64,000 nucleotides of DNA, taken from positions 21,172,017 through 21,236,016 of the forward strand of contig NC_080056.1 in assembly GCF_026212465.1 (NCBI RefSeq), given 5' to 3'. The position numbers were made by a program, and so were the translations under genes. The notes beneath the pieces are model-generated. The model was given only the letters and a program-made list of their open reading frames with translations, did no database searches and was not told the origin of the DNA. This DNA is from Amaranthus tricolor. Lineage: Eukaryota > Streptophyta > Magnoliopsida > Caryophyllales > Amaranthaceae. Below, in pieces: positions 22,001-36,000 of this stretch (position 1 is the stretch's first letter; every line of letters begins with the position of its first letter).

Positions 22001-25000
22001 GAAATTACATGCTAAGTTGCTTTTTTATGGTTTTTAAAGCGTTTTTGGCATTTTCCTCGCATAAAGTGATTCAAACTATGTTTGTTTTGCAGGAAACTTT
22101 TCTCACTAAATTGTATTTGGTACATATTATTGTGTTGAAATTACGAGCTAACTTGTGAGTTTGAGGTTTATTAATCATTTTTGGCACTTTCTTGCATAAA
22201 ATGGTTCAAACTTGGTTTGTTTGGCACGAAACTTGGCTCACGATACTATTTGGTATATATTATTGTGTTGAAATGGTGACAATGGAAAACAATAGTCATA
22301 TGCTTGAAATTACGTGCTAAGTTGCATCACTGAGGTTTTTCAAAAGTTTTTTTCACTTTCTCGCATAAAGTGGTTCAAACTTGGTTTATTTTACATGAAA
22401 CTTGGCAGACAACATTATTTGGTACATATTATCGTGATGAAATGGTTAGAATCGAAACCAATAGTCGTATGCTTGAAATTACGGGTTAAGTTGCGTTTTT
22501 GAGCTTTTTTTAAACGTTTTTATGCGTTTTTTTGCATTTAACGCATAAAATGGTTCAAACTTGGTTTGTTTGCCACGAAACTTGGCATACGACACTTTTT
22601 GGTATATATTTTTGAAATGGTTTGAATCCAAAAAAATAGCTATATGTTTGAAATTACTTGCTAAGTTGCTTTTTAAAGGTTTTTTAAGCGTTTTTGGCAC
22701 TTTCGCGCATAAAGTGTTCCAAACTTTGTTTGTTTTACATGAAACTTGGCACTAAACACTATTTGGTATATATTATTGTGTTGAAATGGTTAAAATCAAA
22801 AATTTATAGTCATATGCTTTATATTACATGTTAAGTTGCATATTTGAGTTTTTTTAGCGTCGTATGCACTTTCTCTCAAAAAGTGGTTCACACATGGTTT
22901 GTTTGCCACAAAACATTACACACGATGCTATTTGGTATATATTATTGTGTTGAAAAGGTGACAAACGAAACTACTAGTCATATACATGAAATTACGTGCA
23001 ACGTCGCGTCATTGAGGTTTTTAAGCGTTTTTGGCACTTTCGCGCATAAAGTGTTTCAAACTTTGTTTGTTTTACATGAAACTTGGAACATAACACTATT
23101 TAGTATATATTATTGTGTTGAAATGTTTTGAATCGAAAACAATAGTCATATACTTGAAATTACGTTCTAAGTTGTGTTTTTGAGGTTTTTTAATCACTTT
23201 TGGCACTTTCTCGATTAATTAGATCAAACATGGTTTATTTTGCATGAAATAATGCACACATCAGTATTTGGTATATATTATATGTTGAAATGGTTAGAAT
23301 CAAAAACATATAGTCATATTCTTGATATTACGTGCTAAGTTGCGTATTTGAGGTTTTTTAAGCGTGTTAGGCACTTTCTCGCATGAAGTGGTTCAAACTT
23401 GGTTAGTTTTGTATGAAACTTTGCACAAAACACTATTTTGTATATATTATTGTACTGAACTCGATAGAATTGAAAACAATAGTCATATGCTTGAAATTAC
23501 GTTGTAAGTTGCATGTTTCAGGTTTTTAAATAGTGTTTGGCGATTTCTTGCTTAAAGTGATTCGAAGTTGGTTCTCTTCGCACGAAACTTGGCACACGAT
23601 ACTATTTGGTATATATTATTGTGTTCAAATGGTAACAATCGAAAACAATAGTCATATGCTTGAAATTACGTGCTAAGTTGTATCATTGAGGTTTTTTAAA
23701 AGTTTTTTGCACTTTCTCGTATAAAGTGGTTCAAACTTGGTTTATTTTGCATGAAACATGGCACACAATACTATTCGGTACATATTATTGTGATGAAATA
23801 GTTAGAATCGAAACCAATAGTCATATGTTAGAAATTACGATCTAAGTTACGTTTTTCAGGTTTTTTTAATCATTTTTGGCACTTTCTCGATTAATTAGTT
23901 CAAACATTGTTTGTTTTGCATGAAACATAGCACACAACAGTATTTGGTATATGTTATAGTGTTGAAATGGTTAGAATAAAATACGTATATTCATATTCTT
24001 GATATTACGTACTAAGTTGCGTAGTTGAGGTTTTTTAAGCGTTTTAGGCACTTTCTCGCATTAAGTGATTCAAACGTTGTTTGTATTGTGTGAAACTTGG
24101 CACTAAACACTATTTTGTATATATTATTGTGCTGAACTCGATAAAATTGAAAACAATAGTCATATGCTTGAAATTACGTGCTAAGTTGCTTTTTAAAGGT
24201 TTTTTAAGCGTTTTTGGAACTTTCGCGCACAAAGTGTTTAAAACTTTGATTTTTTTACATGAAACTTGGCACTAAACAATATTTTCTATATATTATTGTG
24301 TTGAAATGTTTAAAATCCAAAATTTATAGTCATATGCTTTATATTACGTGCTAAGTTTCATATTTTTGGTTTTTTAGCCTGTTATGCACTTTCTCTCATA
24401 AAGTGGTTTACACATGGTTTGTTTTCCACAAAACATTGCACACAATGCTATTTGGTATATATTATTGTGTTAAAAAGGTGAGAAACAAAAACACTAGTCA
24501 TATGCATGAAATTACGTGCTAGGTTGCGTCATTGAGGTTTGTAAGCGTTTTTGGCACATTCTTGCATTAAATGTTTCAAACCTTGTTTTGTTTTGCATAA
24601 AACGTGGCACATAACAGTATTTCGTATATATTATTGTGTTGAAATGTTTTGAATCGAAAAAAATAGTTATATGCTTGAAATTACGTTCTAAGTTACGTTT
24701 TTGAGGTTTTTTATTCACTCTTGGCACTTTCTCGATTAATTAGTTCAAACATGGTTTGTTTTGCATGAAACATTGCACACAACAGTATTTGGTATATATT
24801 ATATGTTGAAATGGTTAGAATAAAAAACATATAGTCATATTCTTGATATTACGTGCCAAGTTGCGTATTTGAGGTTTTTTAAGCGTTTTAGGCACTTTCT
24901 CGCAAAAAGTGGTTCAAACTTGGTTAGTTTTGTATGAAACCTGGCACAAAACAATATTTGGTATATTTTATTGTGCTGCACTCGATAGAATTGAAAACAA

Positions 25001-28000
25001 TAGTCATATGCTTGAAACTACGTTCTAAGTTGCATGTTTTAGGTTTTTAAGTAATCTTTAGCGCTTTCTTGCTTAAATTGGTTCGAAGTTGGTTCGCTTG
25101 GCACGAAACTTGGCACACGATTCTATTTGTTATATATTATTGTGTTGAAATGGTGACAATCGAAAGCAATAGTCATATGCTTTAAATTACGTTCTAAGTT
25201 GCATGTTTCAGCTTTTTAAAACGTTTTTGGCACTTTCTCACATAAAGTTGTTCAAACTTGGTTCGCTTGTCACGAAACTTGGCACACGACACGATTTCGT
25301 ATCTATTATTGTCTAGAAATAGTTAGAATCCAAAACAATAGTCATATGCTTGAAATTACGTGCTAAGTTGCTTTTTTAAGGTTTTTAAAGCATTTTTGGC
25401 ACTTTCTCGCATAAAATCATTCAAACTATGTTTATTTTGCAGGAAACGTTTCTCACTAAATTGTATTTGGTATATATTATTGTGTTGAAATGTTGAAAAT
25501 CAAAAATAGTAGTCATATACTTGAAATTACGAGCTAACTTGCGTGTTTGAGGTTTATTAAGCATTTTTGGCACTTTCTTGCACAAAATGGTTCAAACTTG
25601 GTTTGTTTGGCAAGAAACTTGGCTCACGATACTATTTGGTATACATTAATTGTGTTGAAATGGTGACAATCGAAAACAATAGTCATATGCTTGAAATTAC
25701 GTGCTAAGTTGCGTCATTGAGGTTTGTTTGCCTCGAAACTTGGCATACGACACTTTTTGGTATATATTTTTGAAATGGTTTGAATCCAAAAAAATAGCTA
25801 TATGCTTGAAATTACGTGGTAAGTTGCTTTTTAAAGGTTTTTTAAGCGTTTTTGGCACTTTCGCGCATATAGTGTTTCAAACTTTGTTTGTTTTACATGA
25901 AACTTGGCCCTTAACACTATTTGGTATATATTATTGTGTTGAAAGGGTTAATATCCAAGATTTATAGTCATATGCTTTATATTACGTGCTAAGTTGCATA
26001 TTTGAGGTTTTTTTAGCGTCTTATGCACTTTCTCTCATAATGTGGTTCACACATGGTTTGTTTGCCACAAAACATTGCACACGATGCTATTTGGTATGTA
26101 TTATTGTGTTGAAAAGGTGACAAACGAAAACACTAGTAATATGCATGAAATTACGTGTAAGGTTGCGTCATTGAGGTTTTTAAGCGTTTTTCGCACATTC
26201 TCGCATTAAATGTTTCAAACCTTGTTTTGTTTTGCATTAAACTTGGCACATAACACTATTTAGTATATATTATTGTGTTGAAATGTTTTGAATCGAAACA
26301 ATAGTCATATGCTTGAAATTACGTTCTAAGTTACGTTTTTGAGGTTTTTTAATCACTTTTGGAACTTTCTCAATTAATGAGTTCAAACATGGTTTGTTTT
26401 GCATGAAACATTGCACACAACAATATTTGGTATATATTATATGTTGAAATGGTTAGAATCAAAAACATATAGTCATATTCTTGATATTACGTGCTATGTT
26501 GCGTATTTGAGGTTTTTTAAGCGTTTTAGGCACTTTCTCGCATGAAGTGGTTCAAACTTGGTTAGTTTTGTATAAAACTTGGCACAAAACACTATTTGGT
26601 ATATATTATTGTGCTGAACTTGATAAAATTGAAAATAATAGTCATATGCTTGAAATTACGTTGTAAGTTGCATGTTTCAGGTTTTTAAATAGTGTTTGGC
26701 GCTTTCTTGCTTAAAGTGATTCGAAGTTGGTTCGCTTGGCACGAAACATGGCACACGATACTATTTGGTATATATTATTGTGTTGAAATGGTGACAATCG
26801 AAAACAATATTCATATGCTTGAAATTACGTGCTAAGTTGCGTCATTGAGGTTTTTCAAAAGTTTTTTGCACTTTCTCGTATAAAGTGGTTCTAACTTGGT
26901 TTATTTTGTATGAAACTTGGCACACAACACTATTTGGTACATATTGTTGTAATGAAATTGTTAAAATGGAAACCAATAGTCATATGCTAGAAATTACGTT
27001 CTAAGTTACGTTTTTGAGGTTTTTAAATCATTTTTGGCACTTTCTCGATTAATTAGTTCAAACATGGTTTGTTTTGCATGAAACATTGCACACAACAGTA
27101 TTTGGTATATATTATAGTGTTGAAATGGTTAGAATCAACTACATATAGTCATATTCTTGATATTATGCGCTAAATTGCGTATTTGAGGTTTTTTAAGCGT
27201 TTTAGGCACTTTCTCGCATGAAATTACGTGCTAGGTTGCGTCGTTGAGGTTTTTAAGCATTTTTGGCACATTGTCGCATTAAAATTTTCAAACCTTGTTT
27301 TGTTATGCATAAAACTTGGCACATAACACTATTTAGTATATATTATTGTGTTGAAATATTTTTAATCGAAAACAATAGTCATATGCTTGAAATTACGTTC
27401 TAAGTTACGTTTTTGAGGTTTTTTAATCATTTTTGGTACTTTCTCGATTAATTAGTTCAAACATGGTTTGTTTTGCATGAAACATTGCACACAACAGTTT
27501 TTGGTATATATTATATGTTGAAATGGTTAGAATAAAAAACATATAGTCATATTCCTTATATTACGTGCTAAGTTGCACATTTGAGGTTTTTTATGTGTTT
27601 TAGGCATTTTCTTGCTTGAAGTGGTTCAAACTTGGTTTGTTTTGTATGAAATTTGGCACAAAACACTAGTTGGTATATATTATTGTGCTGAACTCGATAG
27701 AAATGAAAACAATAATCATATGATTGAAATTACGTTCTAAGTTGCATGTTTTAGGTTTTTAAATAGTCTTTGGCGCTTTCTTGGTTAAAGTGGTTCAAAG
27801 TTGGTTCGCTTGGCACGAAACTTGGCACACCATAATATTTAGTATATATTATTGTGTTGAAATGGTGACAATCGAAAACAATAGTCATATGCTTTAAATT
27901 ACGTTCTAAGTTGCATGTTTCAGCTTTTTAAAACGTTTTTGGCACTTTTTCGCTTAAAGTTGTTCGAACTTGGTTCGCTTGTCACGAAACTTGGCACACG

Positions 28001-30043
28001 ACACTATTTGGTATATATTATTGTCTTGAAATAGTTAGAATCCAAAACAATAGTCATATGCTTGAAATTACGTGCTAAGTTGCTTTTTTAAGGTTTTTAA
28101 TGCTTTTTTGGCACTTTCTCGCATAAAGTGATTCAAACTATGTTTGTTTGCAGGAAACTTTTGTCGCTAAATTGTATTTGGTATACATTATTGTATTGAA
28201 ATGTTGAAAATCAATAACAGTAGGCATATACTTTAAATTACGAGCTAACTTGCGTGTTTGAGGTTTATTAAGCATTTTTGGCAATTTTTTGCATAAAATG
28301 GTTCAAACTTTGTTTGTTTGGCACGAAACTTGGCATACGATACTATTTGGTATATATTATTGTGTTGAAATGGTGACAATCGAAAACAATAGTCATACAC
28401 TTGAAATTACGTGCTAAGTTGCGTCATTGAGGTTTTTTAAAAGTTTTTTGCACTGTCTCGCATAAAGTGGTTCAAACTTGGTTTATTTTGCATGAAACTT
28501 AGCATACAACTCTATTTGGTACATATTATTGTGATGAAATGGTTTGAATCGAAACCAATAGTCATATGCTAGAAATTACGTGTTAAATTGCGTTTTTTAG
28601 CTTTTTATAAACGTTTTTTATGCGTTTTTTTGTACTTTCACGCATAAAATGGTTCAAACTTGGTTTGTTTGCCACGAAACTTGGCATACGACACTTTTTG
28701 GTATATATTTTTGAAATGGTTTGAATCCAAAACAATAGCTATATGCTTGAAATTACGTGCTAAGTTGTTTTTTTAAGGTTTTTTAAGCGTTTTTGGCACT
28801 TTCGCGCCTAAAGTGTTTCAAACTTTGTTTGTTTTACATGAAACTTGGCCCTTAACACTATTTAGTATATATTATTGTGTTGAAATGGTTAAAATCCAAG
28901 ATTTATAGTCATATGCTTTATATTACGTGCTAAGTTGCATATTTGAGGTTTTTTTAGTGTCTTATGCACTTTCTCTCATAATGTAGTTCACACATGGTTT
29001 GATTGCTACAAAACATTGCACACGATGCTATTTGGTATATATTATTTTGTTGAAAAGGTGATGAACGAAACTACTAGTCATATGCATGAAATTACGTACA
29101 AGGTTGCGTCATTGAAGTTTTTAAGCGTTTTTGGCAGATTCTCGCATTAAATGTTTCAAACCTTGTTTTGTTTTGCATATAACTTGGCACATAACACTAT
29201 TTAGTATATATTATTGTGTGGAAATGTTTTTTTTTCGAAAACAATAGTCATATGCTTGAAATTACGTTCTAAGTTACGTTTTTGTGGTTTTTAAATCACT
29301 TTTGGAACTTTCTCGATTAATTAGTTCAAACATGGTTTATTTTGCATGAAACAATGCACACAACATATTTGATATATATTATATGTTGAAATGTTTAGAA
29401 TCAAAACATATAGTCATATTCTTGATATTACGTGCTAAGTTGCGTATTTGAGGTTTTTTAAGCGTTTAAGGCACTTTCTCGCATGAAGTGGTTCACACTT
29501 GGTTAGTTTGGTATGAAACTTGGCACAAAACTCTATTTGCTATATATTATTGTGCTGAACTCGATAGAATTGAAAACAATAGTCATATGCTTGAAATTAC
29601 GTTCTAAGTTGCATGTTTCAGGTTTTTGAATAATCATTGGCGCTTTCTTGCTTAAAGTGGTTCAAAGTTGGTTCGCTTGGCACGAAACTTGGCACACGAT
29701 AATATTTAGTATATATTATTGTGTTGAAATGGTGACAATCGAAAACAATAGTCATATGCTTTAAATTACGTTCTAAGTTGCATGTTTCAGCTTTTTAAAA
29801 CGTTTTTTGCACTTTTTCGATTAAAGTTGTTCAAACATGGTTCGCTTGTCACAAAACTTCGCACACGACACGATTTGGTATATATTATTGTCTTAAAATA
29901 GTTAGAATCCAAAGCAATAGTCATATACTTGAAATTACGAGCTAAGTTTCTTTGTTAAGGTTTTTTATGCGTGTTTGGCACTTTCGCGCATAAAGTGTTT
30001 CAAACTTTGTTTGTTTTACATGAAACTTGGCCCTTAACACTAT
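16060..30043 (+). repeat. Main satellite array, irregular left part (~82 monomers)
   Basis: Tandem ~170-bp monomers; successive CACTTTC anchors from 16084 lie 168-173 bp apart. Consensus blocks in order are a T-rich GAGGTTTTTTAAGCG, GGCACTTTCTCGCATAAAG, GGTTCAAACTTGGTTTG, ACGAAACTTGGCACACGA, TTTGGTATATATTATTGTG, GAAATGGTTAGAATCGAAAA and CATATGCTTGAAATTACGTG. Monomer variants are quite diverged and the class order is often broken. Shortened or fused monomers occur near 19790, 19945, 20045, 22140, 25720 and 27225. The first ~0.85 kb is paralogous to 3419-4245. There are no genes; short open frames here are repeat by-products. Confidence 0.92.
21025..21146 (+). repeat. Local 61-bp tandem duplication within the satellite
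   Basis: Two adjacent 61-bp copies start at 21025 and 21086, each running from ATAGTCATATGCTTGAAATT through TTTGTTTTGAACTCGATAGA. A third start of the same block at 21147 leads back into the ordinary monomer. They join the end of one monomer to the middle of another, as a slippage or unequal exchange product. Confidence 0.8.
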
Positions 30044-33000
30044 TTGGTATATATTATTGTGTTGAAATGGTTAAAATCCAAGATTTATAGTCATATGCTT
30101 TATATTACGTGCTAAGTTGCATATTTGAGGTTTTTTTAGCGTCTTATGCACTTTCTCTCATAATGTGGTTCACACATGGTTTGTTTGCCACAAAACATTG
30201 CACACGATGCTATTTGGTATATATTATTGTGTTGAAAAGGTGACAAACGAAAACACTAGTAATATGCATGAAATTACGTGTAAGGTTGCGTCATTCAGGT
30301 TTTTAAGCGTTTTTCGCACATTCTCGCATTAAATGTTTCAAACATTGTTTTGTTTTGCATAAAACTTGGCACATAACACTATTTAGTATATATTATTGTG
30401 ATGAAATGTTTTGAATCGAAAACAATAGTCATATGCTTGAAATTACGTTCTAAGTTACGTTTTTGAGGTTTTTTAATCACTTTTGGCACTTTCTCAATTA
30501 ATTAGTTCAAACATGGTTTGTTTTGCATGAAACATTGCACACAACAGTATTTGGTATATATTATATGTTGAAATGGTTAGAATCAAAAACATATAGTCAT
30601 ATTCTTGATATTACGTGCTAAGTTGCGTATTTGAGGTTTTTTAAGCGTTTTAGGCACTTTCTTGCTTGAAGTGGTTCAAACTTGGTTAGTTTTGTATGAA
30701 ACATGGCACAAAACACTATTTGGTATATATTATTGTGCTGAACTCGATAGAATTGAAAACAATAGTCATATGCTTGAAACTACATTCTATGTTGCATGTT
30801 TTAGGTTTTTAAATAGTCTTTGGCGCTTTCTTGCTTAAAGTGGTTCGAAGTTTGTTCGCTTGGCACGAAACTTGGCAAATGATACTATTGGGTATATATT
30901 ATTCTGTTGAAATGGTGACAATCGAAAACAATAGTCATACGCTTGAAATTACGTTCTAAGTTGCATGTTTGAGCTTTTTAAAACGTTTTTGGCACTTTCT
31001 CGCTTAAAGTTGTTCAAACATGGTTTGCTTGTCACGAAATTTAGCACACGACACGAATTGGTATCTATTATTGTCTTGAAAGAGTTAGAATACAAAACAA
31101 TAGTCATATGCTTGAAATTTCTCGTATAAAGTGATTCAAACAATGTTTGTTTTGCAGGAAACTTTTCTCACTAAATTGTATTTGGTATATGTTATTATGT
31201 TAAAATGTTGAAAATCAAAAACAGTGGTCATATGCTATAAATTACGAGCTAACTTCCGTGTTTGAGGTTTATTAAGCATTTTTGGCACTTTCTTGCATAA
31301 AATGGTTCAAACTTGGTTTGTTTGGCACAAAACTTGGCTCACGATACTATTTGGTATATATTATTGTGTTGAAATGCGGACAATCGAAAACAATTGTCAT
31401 ATGCTTGAAATTACGTGCTAAGTTGCGTCATTGAGGTTTTTCAAAAGTTTTTTGCACTTTCTCGCATAAAGTGGTTCAAACTTGGTTTATTTTGCATGAA
31501 ACTTGGCAGACAACACTATTTGGTACATATTATTGTGATGAAATGGTTAGAATCAAAACCAATAGTCATATGCTAGAAATTACGTGTTAAGTTGCGTTTT
31601 TGAGCATTTTTTAAATGTTTTTTATGCGTTTTTTTTGTACTTTCACGCATAAAATGGTTCAAACATGGTTTGTTTGCCACGAAACTTGGCATACGACACT
31701 TTTTGGTATATATTTTTGAAATGCTTTGAAACCAAAAAAATAGCTATATGCTTGAAATTACGTGCGAAGTTGCTTTTTTAAGGTTTTTTAAGCGTTTTTG
31801 GCACTTTCACGCATAAAGTGTTTCAAACTTTGTTTATTTTACATGAAACTTTGCCTTTAACACTACTTGGTATATATTATTGTGTTGAAATGGTTAAAAT
31901 CCAAGATTTATAGTCATATGCTTTATATTACGTGCTAAGTTGCATATTTGAGGTTTTTTTAGCGTCTTATGCACTTTCTCTCATAATGTGGTTCACACAT
32001 GGTTTGTTTGCCACAAAACATTGCACACGATGCTATTTGGTATATATTATTGTGTTGAAAAGGTGACAAACGAAAACACTAGTAATATGCATGAAATTAC
32101 GTGTAAGGTTGCGTCATTCAGGTTTTTAAGCGTTTTTCGCACATTCTCGCATTAAATGTTTCAAACATTGTTTTGTTTTGCATAAAACTTGGCACATAAC
32201 ACTATTTAGTATATATTATTGTGATGAAATGTTTTGAATCGAAAACAATAGTCATATGCTTGAAATTACGTTCTAAGTTACGTTTTTGAGGTTTTTTAAT
32301 CACTTTTGGCACTTTCTCAATTAATTAGTTCAAACATGGTTTGTTTTGCATGAAACATTGCACACAACAGTATTTGGTATATATTATATGTTGAAATGGT
32401 TAGAATCAAAAACATATAGTCATATTCTTGATATTACGTGCTAAGTTGCGTATTTGAGGTTTTTTAAGCGTTTTAGGCACTTTCTTGCTTGAAGTGGTTC
32501 AAACTTGGTTAGTTTTGTATGAAACATGGCACAAAACACTATTTGGTATATATTATTGTGCTGAACTCGATAGAATTGAAAACAATAGTCATATGCTTGA
32601 AACTACATTCTATGTTACATGTTTTAGGTTTTTAAATAGTCTTTGGCGCTTTCTTGCTTAAAGTGGTTCGAAGTTTGTTCGCTTGGCACGAAACTTGGCA
32701 AATGATACTATTGGGTATATATTATTCTGTTCAAATGGTGACAATCGAAAACAATAGTCATACGCTTGAAATTACGTTCTAAGTTGCATGTTTGAGCTTT
32801 TTAAAACGTTTTTGGCACTTTCTCGCTTAAAGTTGTTCAAACATGGTTTGCTTGTCACGAAATTTAGCACACGACACGAATTGGTATCTATTATTGTCTT
32901 GAAAGAGTTAGAATACAAAACAATAGTCATATGCTTGAAATTTCTCGTATAAAGTGATTCAAACAATGTTTGTTTTGCAGGAAACTTTTCTCACTAAATT

Positions 33001-36000
33001 GTATTTGGTATATGTTATTATGTTAAAATGTTGAAAATCAAAAACAGTGGTCATATGCTATAAATTACGAGCTAACTTCCGTGTTTGAGGTTTATTAAGC
33101 ATTTTTGGCACTTTCTTGCATAAAATGGTTCAAACTTGGTTTGTTTGGCACAAAACTTGGCTCACGATACTATTTGGTATATATTATTGTGTTGAAATGC
33201 GGACAATCGAAAACAATTGTCATATGCTTGAAATTACGTGCTAAGTTGCGTCATTGAGGTTTTTCAAAAGTTTTTTGCACTTTCTCGCATAAAGTGGTTC
33301 AAACTTGGTTTATTTTGCATGAAACTTGGCAGACAACACTATTTGGTACATATTATTGTGATGAAATGGTTAGAATCAAAACCAATAGTCATATGCTAGA
33401 AATTACGTGTTAAGTTGCGTTTTTGAGCATTTTTTAAATGTTTTTTATGCGTTTTTTTGTACTTTCACGCATAAAATGGTTCAAACATGGTTTGTTTGCC
33501 ACGAAACTTGGCATACGACACTTTTTGGTATATATTTTTGAAATGCTTTGAAACCAAAAAAATAGCTATATGCTTGAAATTACGTGCGAAGTTGCTTTTT
33601 TAAGGTTTTTTAAGCGTTTTTGGCACTTTCACGCATAAAGTGTTTCAAACTTTGTTTATTTTACATGAAACTTTGCCTTTAACACTACTTGGTATATATT
33701 ATTGTGTTGAAATGGTTAAAATCCAAGATTTATAGTCATATGCTTTATATTACGTGCTAAGTTGCATATTTGAGGTTTTTTTAGCGTCTTATGCACTTTC
33801 TCTCATAATGTGGTTCACACATGGTTTGTTTGCCACAAAACATTGCACACGATGCTATTTGGTATATATTATTGTGTTGAAAAGGTGACAAACGAAAACA
33901 CTAGTAATATGCATGAAATTACGTGTAAGGTTGCGTCATTCAGGTTTTTAAGCGTTTTTCGCACATTCTCGCATTAAATGTTTCAAACATTGTTTTGTTT
34001 TGCATAAAACTTGGCACATAACACTATTTAGTATATATTATTGTGATGAAATGTTTTGAATCGAAAACAATAGTCATATGCTTGAAATTACGTTCTAAGT
34101 TACGTTTTTGAGGTTTTTTAATCACTTTTGGCACTTTCTCAATTAATTAGTTCAAACATGGTTTGTTTTGCATGAAACATTGCACACAACAGTATTTGGT
34201 ATATATTATATGTTGAAATGGTTAGAATCAAAAACATATAGTCATATTCTTGATATTACGTGCTAAGTTGCGTATTTGAGGTTTTTTAAGCGTTTTAGGC
34301 ACTTTCTTGCTTGAAGTGGTTCAAACTTGGTTAGTTTTGTATGAAACATGGCACAAAACACTATTTGGTATATATTATTGTGCTGAACTCGATAGAATTG
34401 AAAACAATAGTCATATGCTTGAAACTACATTCTATGTTGCATGTTTTAGGTTTTTAAATAGTCTTTGGCGCTTTCTTGCTTAAAGTGGTTCGAAGTTTGT
34501 TCGCTTGGCACGAAACTTGGCAAATGATACTATTGGGTATATATTATTCTGTTGAAATGGTGACAATCGAAAACAATAGTCATACGCTTGAAATTACGTT
34601 CTAAGTTGCATGTTTGAGCTTTTTAAAACGTTTTTGGAACTTTCTCGCTTAAAGTTGTTCAAACATGGTTTGCTTGTCACGAAATTTAGCACACGACACG
34701 AATTGGTATCTATTATTGTCTTGAAAGAGTTAGAATACAAAACAATAGTCATATGCTTGAAATTTCTCGTATAAAGTGATTCAAACAATGTTTGTTTTGC
34801 AGGAAACTTTTCTCACTAAATTGTATTTGGTATATGTTATTATGTTAAAATGTTGAAAATCAAAAACAGTGGTCATATGCTATAAATTACGAGCTAACTT
34901 CCGTGTTTGAGGTTTATTAAGCATTTTTGGCACTTTCTTGCATAAAATGGTTCAAACTTGGTTTGTTTGGCACAAAACTTGGCTCACGATACTATTTGGT
35001 ATATATTATTGTGTTGAAATGCGGACAATCGAAAACAATTGTCATATGCTTGAAATTACGTGCTAAGTTGCGTCATTGAGGTTTTTCAAAAGTTTTTTGC
35101 ACTTTCTCGCATAAAGTGGTTCAAACTTGGTTTATTTTGCATGAAACTTGGCAGACAACACTATTTGGTACATATTATTGTGATGAAATGGTTAGAATCA
35201 AAACTAATAGTCATATGCTAGAAATTACGTGTTAAGTTGCGTTTTTGAGCATTTTTTAAATGTTTTTTATGCGTTTTTTTGTACTTTCACGCATAAAATG
35301 GTTCAAACATGGTTTGTTTGCCACGAAACTTGGCATACGACACTTTTTGGTATATATTTTTGAAATGCTTTGAAACCAAAAAAATAGCTATATGCTTGAA
35401 ATTACGTGCGAAGTTGCTTTTTTAAGGTTTTTTAAGCGTTTTTGGCACTTTCACGCATAAAGTGTTTCAAACTTTGTTTATTTTACATGAAACTTTGCCT
35501 TTAACACTACTTGGTATATATTATTGTGTTGAAATGGTTAAAATCCAAGATTTATAGTCATATGCTTTATATTACGTGCTAAGTTGCATATTTGAGGTTT
35601 TTTTAGCGTCTTATGCACTTTCTCTCATAATGTGGTTCACACATGGTTTGTTTGCCACAAAACATTGCACACGATGCTATTTGGTATATATTATTGTGTT
35701 GAAAAGGTGACAAACGAAAACACTAGTAATATGCATGAAATTACGTGTAAGGTTGCGTCATTCAGGTTTTTAAGCGTTTTTCGCACATTCTCGCATTAAA
35801 TGTTTCAAACATTGTTTTGTTTTGCATAAAACTTGGCACATAACACTATTTAGTATATATTATTGTGATGAAATGTTTTGAATCGAAAACAATAGTCATA
35901 TGCTTGAAATTACATTCTAAGTTACGTTTTTGAGGTTTTTTAATCACTTTTGGCACTTTCTCGATTAATTAGTTCAAACATGGTTTCTTTTGCATGAAAC

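Noticed and set aside
30949..34788. Three identical 64-codon antisense open frames
   Set aside because: Spacing of 1822-1823 bp is the HOR period; they are shadows of the repeat.
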